Below, in pieces: positions 45,118 to 55,337 of a stretch of DNA of 64,000 nt. Each line of letters opens with the position of its first letter. Position 1 is the first letter of the stretch. Origin of the DNA: Ascarosepion bandense (taxonomy: Eukaryota; Mollusca; Cephalopoda; Sepiida; Sepiidae). Both the position numbers and the translations under genes were made by a program. The notes below the pieces were generated by a model. The model saw nothing but the letters and a program-made list of their open reading frames with translations, was not told the DNA's origin and did no database searches. The stretch spans positions 15,001-79,000 of the forward strand of contig JBBBDQ010001156.1 in the NCBI GenBank assembly GCA_037127315.1, written 5' to 3'.

Positions 45118-45154
<37 letters not shown>
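44985..45154 (+). repeat. SINE S3 copy, best preserved, with TA tail
   Basis: A box TGGCCCAGTGGTAGAATCGC, B box GGGTTTCAATCC, then GATGAGCTGTGATACACCGA and GGGTGACTA running directly into (TA)n at 45121-45154. This copy defines the family: tRNA head, short body, TA tail. Confidence 0.85.
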
Positions 45155-45156
<2 letters not shown>

Positions 45157-45268
45157 ATTCGTTGTTAGAGCTATACTAGTTGTTATATAATGCTCTACGT
45201 TGTATCAAGCACTCTTTATAAATGCATGAACAGCACCTAAAAAAACTTACGAGTTCCACAAATTTGTT

Positions 45269-45271
<3 letters not shown>

Positions 45272-45330
<59 letters not shown>

Positions 45331-45490
45331 ATTTTTAAACGAGTTATTTCGCTACCCAGTTTTCTGAGTAGCAAAAAACTCGTTAAAAATGGAAAATATA
45401 CAAAAGTTCTACAATACAATTGTATAGAACACTTTTTAATACAAATGTGTATTGGTTTAACCCTATTAGGACAAAAAACTCAGTATTAAA

Positions 45491-45540
<50 letters not shown>
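45272..45540. repeat. TA arrays around a palindromic repeat
   Basis: TA tracts at 45272-45327 and 45493-45538. Between them, CCATTTTTAAACGAGT (from about 45329) pairs with ACTCGTTAAAAATGG (to about 45394), making a foldback. Shared with 5443-5552. Confidence 0.8.
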
Positions 45541-45700
45541 CAAGTAAATAAGGAACGAATAAAAAATCGACAACTTTCAAAACATTAATTTAAAACAGTT
45601 CTCGATGAAAAATAGAGCTGTGAATATTTATTATAAATTTTAGTTTAGAACATGTACATGTTCTAACCTATAATTTATAATAAATATATATATATATATA
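45541..45700. repeat. dispersed repeat shared with 5255-5410
   Basis: TAGTTTAGAACATGTACATG and CTATAATTTATAATAAATAT match 5255-5410 in inverse orientation. Confidence 0.55.
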
Positions 45701-45943
45701 TTATATGTATATTAATGAGTAATGTGGAGAAGTTTGTCATTTAACTGACTTAACTGAGTATATATATATATATACTCGAAGTGTTTATAGAGAGTTCAAC
45801 AGCGGACAGATAGTTGATTTTAAAATGGTCCTTATCGCATTTCGCCATACGCGAACATAAGAGTCCGTCAACATATAATTTAGGTACCCCAACATTTCAT
45901 ATATCGACATATATTTTTCCTGAGTTTTTTCATTTCCATTGCA

Positions 45944-45946
<3 letters not shown>

Positions 45947-45984
<38 letters not shown>
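45947..45984. repeat. TA microsatellite
   Basis: TA tract followed by a short direct repeat TTTGCTCTACTTGCGTATTG, which occurs twice at 45987-46024. Confidence 0.9.
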
Positions 45985-45987
<3 letters not shown>

Positions 45988-46077
45988 TGCTCTACTTGCG
46001 TATTGTTTGCTCTACTTGCGTATTGAGCGCTTTTTATTTCTGCTTACTCGTCTCGGGTTTTTTTCTCTGGGCTACGT

Positions 46078-46325
46078 TTTGTGGAGCATTGGGTATCGGC
46101 TCGGATGAGTAATCGGGGGGCCGAGTTCGAATTCCAGCCGAATTAATTGCATTCACTTACGCGCAAATACCATTGGGAAAGGTATTAATACGTCTATTCC
46201 TTTCAGTTATCGGTTAAATAACAGGACAGATTGGGTTCTATAGCCTTGGTGGGCAACCAGTCTACCGCAGAAAGCAATGGCAACCTACTGCGAGATAATC
46301 TTCTGCCCAGTCAGTCATGTCTCTA
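46078..46325 (+). repeat. SINE S1 copy, 3' truncated
   Basis: TATCGGCTCGGATGAGTAAT, GAGTTCGAATTCCAGCCG, TTCACTTACGCGCAAATACC, GTTAAATAACAGGACAGATT and CAACCAGTCTACCGCAGAAA. It stops in the CATGTCTC segment. Confidence 0.88.
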
Positions 46326-46329
46326 ATTT

Positions 46330-46415
46330 AAATTTTAAAATCATTTGTTTCTGATGAAGGACCAAGGACGGTCTGAAATATAAAATATAATAATAGAAAT
46401 AAACAAATACTGTCA
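46330..46415 (+). repeat. retroelement 3' end with CTGATGA hairpin
   Basis: CTGATGAAGGACC...GGTCTGAAAT at 46351-46379 is followed by an AATAAA-rich tail. Its shape (CTGA-GA, hairpin, GAAA) recurs at several element ends in the window. Confidence 0.5.
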
Positions 46416-46480
46416 AAAAATAAACTTTTTAGCAGTTTTTCCTATACATATTAAGACAGTTTACGTGGATCATCACTATG

Positions 46481-46552
<72 letters not shown>
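46481..46552. repeat. TA microsatellite
   Basis: About 36 TA units. 46553-47085 after it is unassigned AT-rich DNA. Confidence 0.95.
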
Positions 46553-46556
<4 letters not shown>

Positions 46557-47504
46557 CAAACCTTCGTTTGAATATGAGGAAATATTTGCTAATCCTTGAT
46601 GACGAATTTCTACGCAAAGCGTAAGGAATATGGCAATGAATTAAATTATCGCAATATTTATATATCTTGTGACCAACACTGATACCTTATTCAAGAAAAT
46701 GCCTTTTATGTGCAACTGTGAAAAAATATTAATCGCTTAAATTATAAACAGTTCTTCTTAAATTCATTCTCAAAAGATAATGGATATTTAGCAGGTTAAT
46801 TTATTAAAAGGCTCAGCAATATCATAAATTATCGCTAAAAGTCTTACAAATGGTCAAAGCTAATCATTTATTTACATTTCGCCAAACAAATCGACTATGT
46901 ACCGGATATCGGCGAACGTTGAAAGTAATAGGAAGGAAAATCATTAATGAAGTGAACAAATTATATTAAGTTCCGTTCACTTCGATGTCTTGTGTTCTAT
47001 CTCAGTAATCAATAACAAAGTCTCCTGGCCACACCGAGTATGGCAAAGAATAGAGGTTGTGATAGCATTTGAACTAAGAGATTACTTTTTGTTTTCTGTG
47101 CTGTATACTTTCAAGATGTGGGTGATCGTAGTTCTACCCAACATCCAATATTTGTAAGCTTTAATCAATGTCTGCTTTCCATCCCTCGCATTCCATGTTC
47201 TGGTAATCATTTACATATGCTCGTTTGGGAAGGCACTTGATTCCGCTCTCAGCCCTTCCTCCTCTCATTATGTTCTGTGAATATCAAATTCTTCAAGCAC
47301 TCTTTTCTTAATACGCGTCCCAGTAATCAAAACTCTTTCATTCGGGTTCCAATAACTAGTTTCTTTTTTGCTCATTATTAATTTCTGATATTGTGTCCAC
47401 AGTATCCTCAACATTCTTTTGTAGAAAAAAAATTTACAGTTGTCTTTCGTCTCATTTTTGTGAAGAAAAGGACCAGTATTCTCTGTCATATAGAAGAATT
47501 GATT

Positions 47505-47855
47505 CGTTTTTTTAGAGATTATCAACACAATTTAAAACCAGAAATTATGTTTAGATTCTAAATGTTTTGGGGAGATAGCAATGAGTTAGCGATACAAGTC
47601 TTACTAATTAACCCATAGCTGGGGAAAAATGTGAATTCCTACATTTTCAAATGGTATTTGTGCCTAAGTGAATATAAAGAGTCCAGCCGGAATTGTGACT
47701 CGACTCTTCGATTAACAATTCGGAGATATTATCTATTACATCACTCGCACGTCTAAACTTACATCACCTGTTATTTCTGAGTGGTCGCCTACTAGATTTG
47801 ATGTTGTTTAAGTTCGAAATCGGTGCTTCAACGCTATATGGCCGCAAGCCGGAAG
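47505..47855 (-). repeat. Composite 5S rRNA/tRNA SINE (S2) copy 4, nested in RTE
   Basis: 5S module at about 47765-47850 (plus-strand reversed 5S: GAGTGGTCGCCTAC, TGATGTTGTTTAAGTTCG, TATATGGCCG). A tRNA-like module and body with ACCCATAGCTGG follow on the minus strand, with 3' hairpin remnants near 47518. ATTGAT-containing flanks at about 47491-47500 and 47856-47864 look like a target-site duplication. Confidence 0.72.
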
Positions 47856-48326
47856 GATTGATATTACATAGTAGTCGTTTCTAATTTTCCCGTTTCTTAA
47901 TACTTTGTCTAACTTTTGGATGTTAAACTATTAACACCTACTACCTCTGATGCAATCTGTCCCACCTCGGACACTGACATATTTTATCTCTGTTCATCAA
48001 GACAACACTTAGCTTTGTGAGCTGCATTACACACTTAATGATATCCTAAAACAATATATTTTTTTTTAATTCTTGCCAAAAAAAAAAAAAAAATTCGAAT
48101 ACACGTTTTGATGAAACTCCACACCGACCAAGAATATCTCTCTATTGCGATGCGCCTTCAAATTTCGATGTCTCATTTGGTGTTACCTAGTATAACACTT
48201 GCCAGGAACTTAAACTACAAAATCTTTCTGATTATAACGTTCCCAATTCGTAGCTCGTAACACGGACAATTCATCCTGCTAACACTTATACATTGTCTTT
48301 TTACAACTGATAGTCTTTTCTGCTCG

Positions 48327-48550
48327 CTAGTAGGTTGCCATTGCTTTCTGCGGTAGACCGGTTGCCGACCAAGGCTATAGAACCCAGTCTGTCCTGTTAT
48401 TTAACCCATAACTGGAAGGAAGAGACGGATTAATACCTTTCCCAAGGGTATTTGCGCGTAAGTGAATGCAATGAATCCAGCTGGAATTCGAACTTGGCTC
48501 CCCGATTTCTCGTTCTGAGCCGATATCCACTGCACCACAACGCACATCCT
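48327..48550 (-). repeat. SINE S1 copy, nested in RTE
   Basis: CTAGTAGGTTGCCATTGCTT, GGTAGACCGGTTGCCGACCA, GGAATTCGAACTTGGCTCCC and CACTGCACCACAACGCACAT. The 3' end is truncated. The overlapping frames at 48375-48646 are artefacts of this SINE. Confidence 0.88.
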
Positions 48551-48869
48551 TTTCGCGCGCTCCTCGCCGTGACGGTCCGGCATCGGTCCGTCGCTCCAGC
48601 GCCATCCATTTTCGGGGCCATTATCTTGTTAAAATTGTGTCCGTAAATATCAAATCCTGGTAGAACTTCTAGTTTAGTTCTCTTAGGATCGTCTCTTTCT
48701 GTTGTATACCCACTTTGACAACGTTAGATTTTAAGCTGCAAACAAAATTTTTACGATAATCTTCTCAATTAAAACGACAGAATTCTCTTGCTGATAAATG
48801 ACAGAGTATAAACTGATGCCAAATTGACTTGCTTTTTCAAACTGCAAAATAACGGACATCATTATTTAT

Positions 48870-48917
48870 TTATTTCCAATCCTGTCGCCCCACTATCTAC
48901 TATCTCACTAATTTACA

Positions 48918-48956
<39 letters not shown>

Positions 48957-49150
48957 CCACCTCTCTCTCTCTCTCTCATGCCTCTTTATTCGTCCACCTC
49001 ACTCTCGTCAGTATTCTCTTCCTTCTCCTACCCTCTTCCTGACACCCCCTGTAACCGCTCCTTTTTTCTCATAACATTCCTCCTATGTAACCCCCTGCAC
49101 AACAGTGGCAGTAAAATGCCTTGCTTGGGGCGATATGATTATGAATAAAA
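48870..49150 (+). pseudogene. CR1/Jockey-type LINE 3' UTR with poly-C tract
   Basis: CTATCTCACTAATTTACATC, then a run of 35 C (48919-48953), then CTTCCTGACACCCCCTGTAA and the tail CTGCACAACAGTGGCAGTAA, CTTGCTTGGGGCGATATGAT. Other copies (for example 61110-61130) have no C expansion at this point. Confidence 0.85.
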
Positions 49151-49234
49151 TAAAAAAATTCTATACTATTAAAATGTGGACATAAAGTAGGAGGTCAGTT
49201 CTACATTACGATCAATATATAAACTGATCCCTCA

Positions 49235-49385
49235 ACTTATGGCCACATTCATCCTTCTCTTACCCACTTCTGACACCCCCTGTAACCTGTCACTCTTTCT
49301 CATAACATTCCTCCTATGTAACCCCCTGCACAACATTGGCAGTAAACTGCCTTGCTTGGAGCGAGACGATTATAAAAAAAAATCT
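49235..49385 (+). pseudogene. CR1/Jockey-type LINE 3' end, second copy
   Basis: Repeats the previous tail (TCTGACACCCCCTGTAACCT, CACAACATTGGCAGTAAACT, GCTTGGAGCGAGACGATTAT). A tandem-like partner 230 bp downstream. 49386-49860 after it is unassigned. Confidence 0.8.
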
Positions 49386-49867
49386 CTGAAAGTCTTGCAT
49401 GCGCAGAATCGAATAATATGGATAATGTCTTCACGAAGACATTACTCTAAGCTTTTCGCACCTGTACATTTCGGACAACCATTTCATCAGAAAATAGGTG
49501 TAACTCGGCGTAACTTGAAGTTGAAACAAGATGAATAACAATTTGATTATTGTTTTATATCTATACCCTGTGTCTAGTAACAGGACTCTGTACCATGTCA
49601 CTCCAGCTGTAGAACCCTGTGATGGCTATCAGACAACCGCATCACCCTTGAACCCAAACTGAAACCAACTTGATTATTATGTGTAATGCAAAATTATATT
49701 TAGCACCAAAGTTGAAATGTAGGCAAGGAGTATTAGCATTCACTAACTTAAAAAGGTGATCGTCTAAAAGAGTTGCAGATAATTCCGAAGTCGTCTGGGA
49801 GCCATGATTGAAGCCATTAGCAATTTTATTGAATAAATTTACAACAGAATTCAGTTGTTCTTGTCCT

Positions 49868-50180
49868 TAAGGTTACATGGCCCAGTGGATATAGACGTTG
49901 GTTAGTTCCCATGACTTGATCCAAAAGTTGTGAGTTCAATACCAGGCTACAGCAGTGGTGACCAAGTAACTTACAGGGATAGAGGGAGATAATTCATGAT
50001 AACCAGAAAAAGCTCTAGGCAAGGAATAAGAATGATATATTCCAGTGATTGTAGTAAAGGGTTCGGTTAGAAATTCATAGCATCTGAAAATGGCCGGAGC
50101 GTACAACGTCCGAAACGTCGTACAAATTGCATCAAAGATGAAGACAATAGTCCAAATTATGTAAAAACTGTAAATACTGC
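49868..50180 (+). repeat. SINE with tRNA-like head and GGCCGGAGCGTAC tail
   Basis: A box TGGCCCAGTGGATATAGACG and B-box-like GAGTTCAATACC at the start. The end has GGCCGGAGCGTACAACGTCC, then GAAACGTCGTACAAAT, shared with 54985-55085. 50181-50605 after it is unassigned. Confidence 0.65.
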
Positions 50181-50605
50181 ATCATCTCAGTAACAAAGAT
50201 AAAGATTTACTCTGTAGTATTTGAAGATATTTTTGTGTAAATTTGATAAATATATCTGTTAATATAAGATATCAGTGCCATTTTAATTTTTACGTAATTT
50301 GGACGAAAATTTATCCATCGCACCCGATAAGTTCATTTCTTAGAGTTGAACAACCAAACTACTAGCAGATACTTTTATTATAACGGTGAAGCTTTGGGCA
50401 GCACCACCTGATCTGTTCGGAAAAACTGAATTCAGAGTTTTTTACACATAGTATGTCACAAGGTATCCAAATGATTCCCCTCGTGTTTTATCTGGGTTCC
50501 TCTCTGTGCAACAAGGTTGAGTTCGAGTGGAACTCTGGCATAAATTAGTCCACTTCTTAAGTTTAGAATTTGATAACTTAATAACTGAAATTCGTTGATG
50601 AAGAA

Positions 50606-50610
<5 letters not shown>

Positions 50611-50662
<52 letters not shown>

Positions 50663-50690
50663 GTATATGTGTGTGTGTGTGTGTGTGTTA
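50611..50690. repeat. TA/TG microsatellite
   Basis: TA repeat passing into GTGTGT. Confidence 0.93.
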
Positions 50691-50805
50691 TAATAGTTGT
50701 GACAATGGTTTATAAAAGTATAGTATCACTACACAAAAGTTTTCATGTTTCGGAGCCGAACTGCTCCTCTTCGGGTGATATGTGTAACTGAAAATAAATG
50801 GTGGA
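50691..50805 (-). repeat. dispersed repeat with GCTCC hairpin
   Basis: GACAATGGTTTATAAAAGTA, AGTATCACTAC and GCTCCTCTTCGGG are shared with 63520-63650. On the minus strand CCGAAGAGGAGC...GGCTCCGAAAC forms a hairpin (50747-50774). Confidence 0.6.
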
Positions 50806-51190
50806 AACGGCTTATTTTTGGGAATGGGAGGTGTAGGTGGTTGTTGTATGGGAATGGAATTTAGTGTCTAAACTAATCCATCAGCATTTTGTAACCATAG
50901 AAATACACATTTGGGTTAAGAGGGCGGGGCAAGGTGGCTTAGCTCCAGACAGGTCACTTTTTAGTTTGGGTAAATTGCATAGTAGCACCTTAGATTCTTT
51001 AAATGGGCAGACAAATTTGATTTGATTAATATCTATGAGTACATCAGTTAGAGTAACATTTTAGTATTGTATGTTTTTTTTTTTATTTTATTAATATAAT
51101 ATCCATTTTTTGTTTTGTTTTGTGGATAAAACATGGATATTAATTAAATTTTGGAGAGGATTATTTTATCTGAGTAAGGTATCTAGTTGG
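50806..51190. other. unassigned sequence
   Basis: No feature seen. A 62-codon frame at 50837 is unsupported. Confidence 0.4.
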
Positions 51191-51492
51191 GTGTGCGTTG
51201 TAGTGCAGTGAATATCGGCTCGGAACGAGAAATCGGGGAGCCGAGTTCGAATTCCAGTTGAATTCATTGTATTCACTTACGCGCAAATACCCTTGGGAAA
51301 GGTATTAATACGTCCATTCCTTCTAGTTATGGGTTAAATAACAGGACAGATTGGGTTTTATAGCCTTGGCTGGCCACCAGTCTACCGCAGAAAGCAATGG
51401 CAACCTACTGGGGGATAATCTTCTGCCCAGGCATTCATGTCACTTTCGAGACATGATCGCCCAAGCGTATTTCACGTATGGCACTTAACTGA
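51191..51492 (+). repeat. SINE S1 copy, reference-quality
   Basis: Complete order: GTGTGCGTTGTAGTGCAGTG, AATATCGGCTCGGAACGAGA, B box GAGTTCGAATTCC, TTCACTTACGCGCAAATACC, GTTAAATAACAGGACAGATT, AGTCTACCGCAGAAAGCAAT, CGAGACATGATCGCCCAAGC and CACGTATGGCACTTAACTGA. About 300 bp. The tRNA-like 5' part gives the class; the rest gives the family. Confidence 0.92.
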
Positions 51493-52500
51493 AGGTATCT
51501 TAACTGAATACATATATATCAGTAAATAATTTTTATCTTTAAGTTGAATTTTTTTATATTAGAGCACGAGTTATAACCGACATCTTTTGCTTAATTAAAT
51601 TTAAACGAAAAATACTTTCGTTAAGCTAATGAAAAAAATCCCACGGTGCAAGATCAAGTGAAAAACGAAGTTCTACCAATACGTCGATGTTCTTCTCAGC
51701 CATGAACTGTCGGATACTCAGGGTTTTCTGAGTAGGTTTATTGTGTTGAAACAGCCATGATTTTCCCTGCCACAACTCTCGATATTATTCCGACCATTTT
51801 CTCTTATCTGTGATTTTTGGGAACACACTTTTTATTTAAAAGATCTACATGACGGACTACATTGACACTAGTCTAAATTTGGAAGCGCGTTTTTTCATTA
51901 TCCTGGAATAGAAGATCATGTGAAAATAAATTCTATGTAATAAAATTCCAAATACTTATCAAAACAAGGAAAGCCGTGTTATACAAAAAAAAAAAAATAA
52001 TAATAATAATAATAAAAAATAAATAAATAAATAACAATAAAATAAAATAAATAAATAAAAGAAGTTTCATAAGCTTCAGAATTAAATACAACTTTAATTG
52101 TATTAACTTTTCAATCTAGAAAGCAGAGTATTACAGACAGAAATTCTAATTAAAAAACTTTACTCCTCGTAAAACGTTTATCTACTCTGGGCGTTGCCAA
52201 TTTTTTAATATGAGAATACATTCAAAACATTGTAGGAAGTAAAACGAGTTATTAGAAGTCAATTTATTTGTGCCGTGCCTGCGAAAAATAATGTTGAATT
52301 ATTTTATATATGAATCTCTAGCAGGAATTAAGCAGATTGGCAAATCGCCTATGGTTAGCTTTAATAATGAAAAGGTTACATTCGTTTCTTAACCTCATTC
52401 CACAGACAGAACGAATGCGATACCAGTGTTTAAATTTTTTTAAAGAAGGCTCGTCGCCAGTGCTTTTTTTTCGTACCAAAATCTTTCATTATTATTAGTT
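51493..52500. other. unassigned AT-rich sequence
   Basis: An A/AATA-rich low-complexity stretch lies at 51985-52065. A short passage at 51640-51800 (AAGTGAAAAACGAAGTTCTA, ACTGTCGGATACTC) may be a transposase relic on the minus strand, but I could not confirm motifs. Confidence 0.35.
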
Positions 52501-52513
52501 GATGTTGCAGAGT

Positions 52514-52528
52514 ATATATATATATTTA

Positions 52529-52597
<69 letters not shown>

Positions 52598-52669
52598 ATA
52601 TATACATATACATATATATATGGACACACACATATATATATATATATATATACATATATATACATATAT

Positions 52670-52725
<56 letters not shown>

Positions 52726-52810
52726 GTAACAGTGCTCGATATCCGAGATAGAGCTTCTGTAAACATAGAAGTGCACACTGACAGTATCATCCTGGGGCGC
52801 AATCTTCAAG

Positions 52811-52867
<57 letters not shown>

Positions 52868-52921
52868 GTAAAATCCGAGATAAGATTGGCTAATAATTCT
52901 GGGGGAGCACACACACACACA

Positions 52922-53003
<82 letters not shown>
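52514..53003. repeat. large TA/CA/GT microsatellite complex
   Basis: TA with CATA variants at 52514-52725, GT at 52811-52867, CA at 52909-52952 and TA at 52959-53003. The long Tyr/Ile and Val/Cys frames are artefacts. Confidence 0.95.
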
Positions 53004-53007
<4 letters not shown>

Positions 53008-53104
53008 ATAGCACACTTGGTATGTAATCCAGGTAAATTCCAAAAGAGACAAACTCAAGAGAACTCAATGTTGAATTCATTTATTTAATTTAATAGACTA
53101 ATAT

Positions 53105-53270
53105 AATTTATAAAAGATTTTTGATTATTACTATGGATGATACATATTTCAACGCTTAGATTTTATTATCGCTGCTCATCAGGCCCAAACGGTACAACAG
53201 TAGGTAATCAAAATATCAAGCGTTGAAATATATATTATCTATAATAATCAAAAATCTTTTATAATATATA
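53105..53270. mobile_element. Inverted-repeat element upstream of the 5S module
   Basis: Left arm about 53108-53156 (TTATAAAAGATTTTTGATTA ... TTTCAACGCTT), right arm about 53218-53268 (complement, ending TCAAAAATCTTTTATAA). A 60 bp centre holds CTGATGAGCAGCGATAA on the minus strand. The arms end close to the first base of the 5S-SINE. Confidence 0.7.
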
Positions 53271-53382
53271 TTACGGTCATATCACATTGAATACACCGGT
53301 TCTCGTCCGATCAGCAAAATTAAGTAACGTTGAGCCTGCTCAGTACTTGGGTGGGCGCTTGGGAATACCAAGTGTTGTCAGC
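53271..53382 (+). pseudogene. 5S rRNA-like sequence (5' module of an S2 SINE)
   Basis: Follows animal 5S rRNA from near its 5' end: ACGGTCATATCACATTGAAT, ACACCGGTTCTCGTCCGATC, TTAAGTAACGTTGAGCCTGC, TCAGTACTTGGGTGGGCGCT and TGGGAATACCAAGTG. Box A is at about 53317-53329 and the box C region at about 53350-53365, where roughly 4 bases are missing. The deletion and substitutions argue against a working gene. It is directly followed by a SINE head, as in the other S2 copies. Confidence 0.88.
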
Positions 53383-53612
53383 GTTTTATGATGAATGTGC
53401 GTTCTGGTGCACTGAATATCGGCTCGGAAAGAAAAATCAGGGAGCAGAGTTCAAATTCCTGTCGAATAATCTGTATTCACTTACGCGCTAATACACTTAG
53501 GAAAGGTATTAATCTCTCCCTTCCCTCCAGTTATGGGTTAAATAATAAGACAGATTGGGTTCTATAGCCTTGTCTGGCAACCAGTCTACCGCAGCAGGTA
53601 TTGGCATCCTGT
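53383..53612 (+). repeat. S2 copy 5: tRNA-like module and S1-type body
   Basis: Continues the 5S module without a gap: AATGTGCGTTCTGGTGCACT, ATATCGGCTCGGAAAG, TTCACTTACGCGCTAATACA, GGGTTAAATAATAAGACAGA and GGCAACCAGTCTACCGCAG. The body is of S1 type, unlike copies 1-4. The 3' end is lost. Confidence 0.82.
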
Positions 53613-53699
53613 TGCTGGATAATTAGAAAATTCCTGAGGTCTATACAGGGTAGGACTTGGGGACCTTCCCTTAAAACAAATCCCAGCGAATCATGCTCC

Positions 53700-54330
53700 A
53701 TCTAAGAGGAAGCCGGCTCAACTCGACCAGAGTGACTCTCGAAACAATAAGGTATATTTAAACGTCATTTTTGGTGTTAAAAGAGGTTTGTTGGTCTTTC
53801 GCTCAACTGTGTCCCACAAATAGTTATCAAGTGGATTGCAGTACAGGTAGTTAGGTGACCATATATAATGCGTGATGTGGTCACATAAATGAGGTTTGAC
53901 AGCCATGACTGTATTCTCTTTCTTGTGCAGCGTGGTGCAGAATACTGTTGCCAAACACAAAGTTTTCCAGCATAAACTCTCTTGATCCATGGCTGCTATA
54001 CCTCCTCAAATCACTTGATGTAAAACTCTGTTTTGCGTCTGAGGCACTGTGGAAAGATGAATGAAGGTACAACATTGCCATTACTACTCATAACTACAAA
54101 AACCTTCGTAATCACCATTAGACTCATTTACCTCTTTCCGTATCGTCTTCACTGTTCTTAGATTGACACTCAAACGCTTTGAAATGTTCATATTAGGCCT
54201 TTCGGCATGGATGCTAAGTAGAACAGAAAGCAGGTTCTGGCGGAGTGTTTTTTGTCACGATGTACTTTGTCTCACGGATGGTGTTCAACTGACACTAATT
54301 CACTGAGCAAAATGATGAACAAAGAACTCA
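53700..54330 (-). pseudogene. Tc1/mariner-superfamily transposase pseudogene, copy 2
   Basis: Minus-strand fragments include NSILHHAAQERE and VKPHLCDHITHYIWSPN, then the third catalytic block CNPLDNYLWDTVERKTNKPL (about 53780-53850). Same family as 3200-3905. Frameshifts and stops throughout. Confidence 0.78.
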
Positions 54331-54627
54331 CAATATAAATGAGTAACAATTTACTCAGTGTTTTTTTAGTAGAAATGTTATTACAGAAACAAAAAGCATT
54401 GTTTGATTTAATTTTTCTCTCATCAAAATAACCTCTTTTAACCTTGATTACTGCAAAATAATTTTTTGTTATTCGTTGCAAAAGTTTCTTAAAATATGTT
54501 TTATAATTGATTCTATTCTTTTCAATGACTCGATAAGGTCTTTTTATTTATATTTTATTTTTATTTTTTCACTCTTATAACAAGTTCATGCCAAGCTAAT
54601 TCTGGGGGTTCTTTCAGACTTTTGAAC

Positions 54628-54630
<3 letters not shown>
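54331..54630. other. unassigned AT-rich sequence
   Basis: No feature seen. Confidence 0.4.

Positions 54631-54633
<3 letters not shown>

Positions 54634-54700
<67 letters not shown>
54634..54700. repeat. TA microsatellite
   Basis: Pure TA repeat. Confidence 0.95.
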
Positions 54701-54702
<2 letters not shown>

Positions 54703-54805
54703 CAGAGAGCCAATATTATTAACGAGTTTTTGAGGCGGGTAGTTTTCAAACCAAAACTAGAATATTGCTGTCATATCTGTGCTGGAGCTGACCACCTATC
54801 ATTTT
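54701..54805 (+). pseudogene. CR1/Jockey-type LINE fragment
   Basis: Encodes PKLEYCCHICAGADHLSF, the EYCCHIWAGA block of the family. Rest lost. Confidence 0.7.
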
Positions 54806-54979
54806 CTAGCCTTCACGTGGCCGTGCAGGTGATAAAATGCTTTCAATCTTACAGTCTTTTTGCCACATATGAAAGATTACAAGCCTATTTCTACGCCATT
54901 GCTATTTCCATGTTAAATGTTCAGACGAACTATATTCCAAAGTTTCACCAGTTCATACATTTACAGTTAGGACAGGCCA

Positions 54980-55100
54980 TGGCAGGTACACTTGAAGAAG
55001 GCCGGAGCGTACAGCGGCCGAAAGGTCGTACAAATGGCAACAAAGATGAGACAAATAGTCCGAATAATGTAAATAGTACAAGAATTGTGTTTACTACAAC
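54980..55100 (+). repeat. SINE 3' module shared with 50080-50180
   Basis: CTTGAAGAAGGCCGGAGCGT, then GCGGCCGAAAGGTCGTACAA and ACAAATAGTCCGAATAATGT. Hairpin GGCCG/CGGCC. Confidence 0.65.
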
Positions 55101-55337
55101 GAACCCGCCAACCAGGTATGTGCTCACGAACGGGCAGCGCTTTTTCATTATCGTGTTCTTATCAACATATGGTTTTATGTTTATCTACATTTATATACGT
55201 TGAAAATTACAATCAGCACAGCTGATTATTGAGAGATGAAAAATTTTCGAGGTTTTTGAAGTCATTCAGCGCATTTTTTTTGTCCAAATCCTTGAATCAT
55301 ATTATGTTCCGAAAAAACACTACATAAAATTCACCAT
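55101..55337. other. unassigned sequence
   Basis: No feature seen. Confidence 0.4.

Larger units (their letters stand above)
47090..48720 (-). pseudogene. RTE-type LINE interrupted by nested SINEs
   Basis: RTE pieces in consistent order lie at 47090-47500 (TTTCAAGATGTGGGTGATCG, TTCTTCAAGCACTC, AGTATCCTCAACATTCTTTT), about 47855-47935 and 48115-48310 (TGCGATGCGCCTTCAAATTT), and 48640-48720 (TATCAAATCCTGG). They are split by an S2 SINE (47505-47855), an unassigned insert (47940-48110) and an S1 SINE (48327-48550). Heavily decayed. Confidence 0.75.

Noticed and set aside
48375..48646. Overlapping GC-rich frames on both strands
   Set aside because: Most of the span is an S1 SINE and its flank inside an RTE relic.
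52440..53080. Several 90-150 codon frames of Tyr/Ile, Val/Cys and Thr/His
   Set aside because: They lie wholly in TA, GT and CA dinucleotide arrays.
53271..53382. A functional 5S rRNA gene
   Set aside because: About four bases are missing in the box C region, there are several substitutions, no T-run terminator follows, and it is fused to a SINE.
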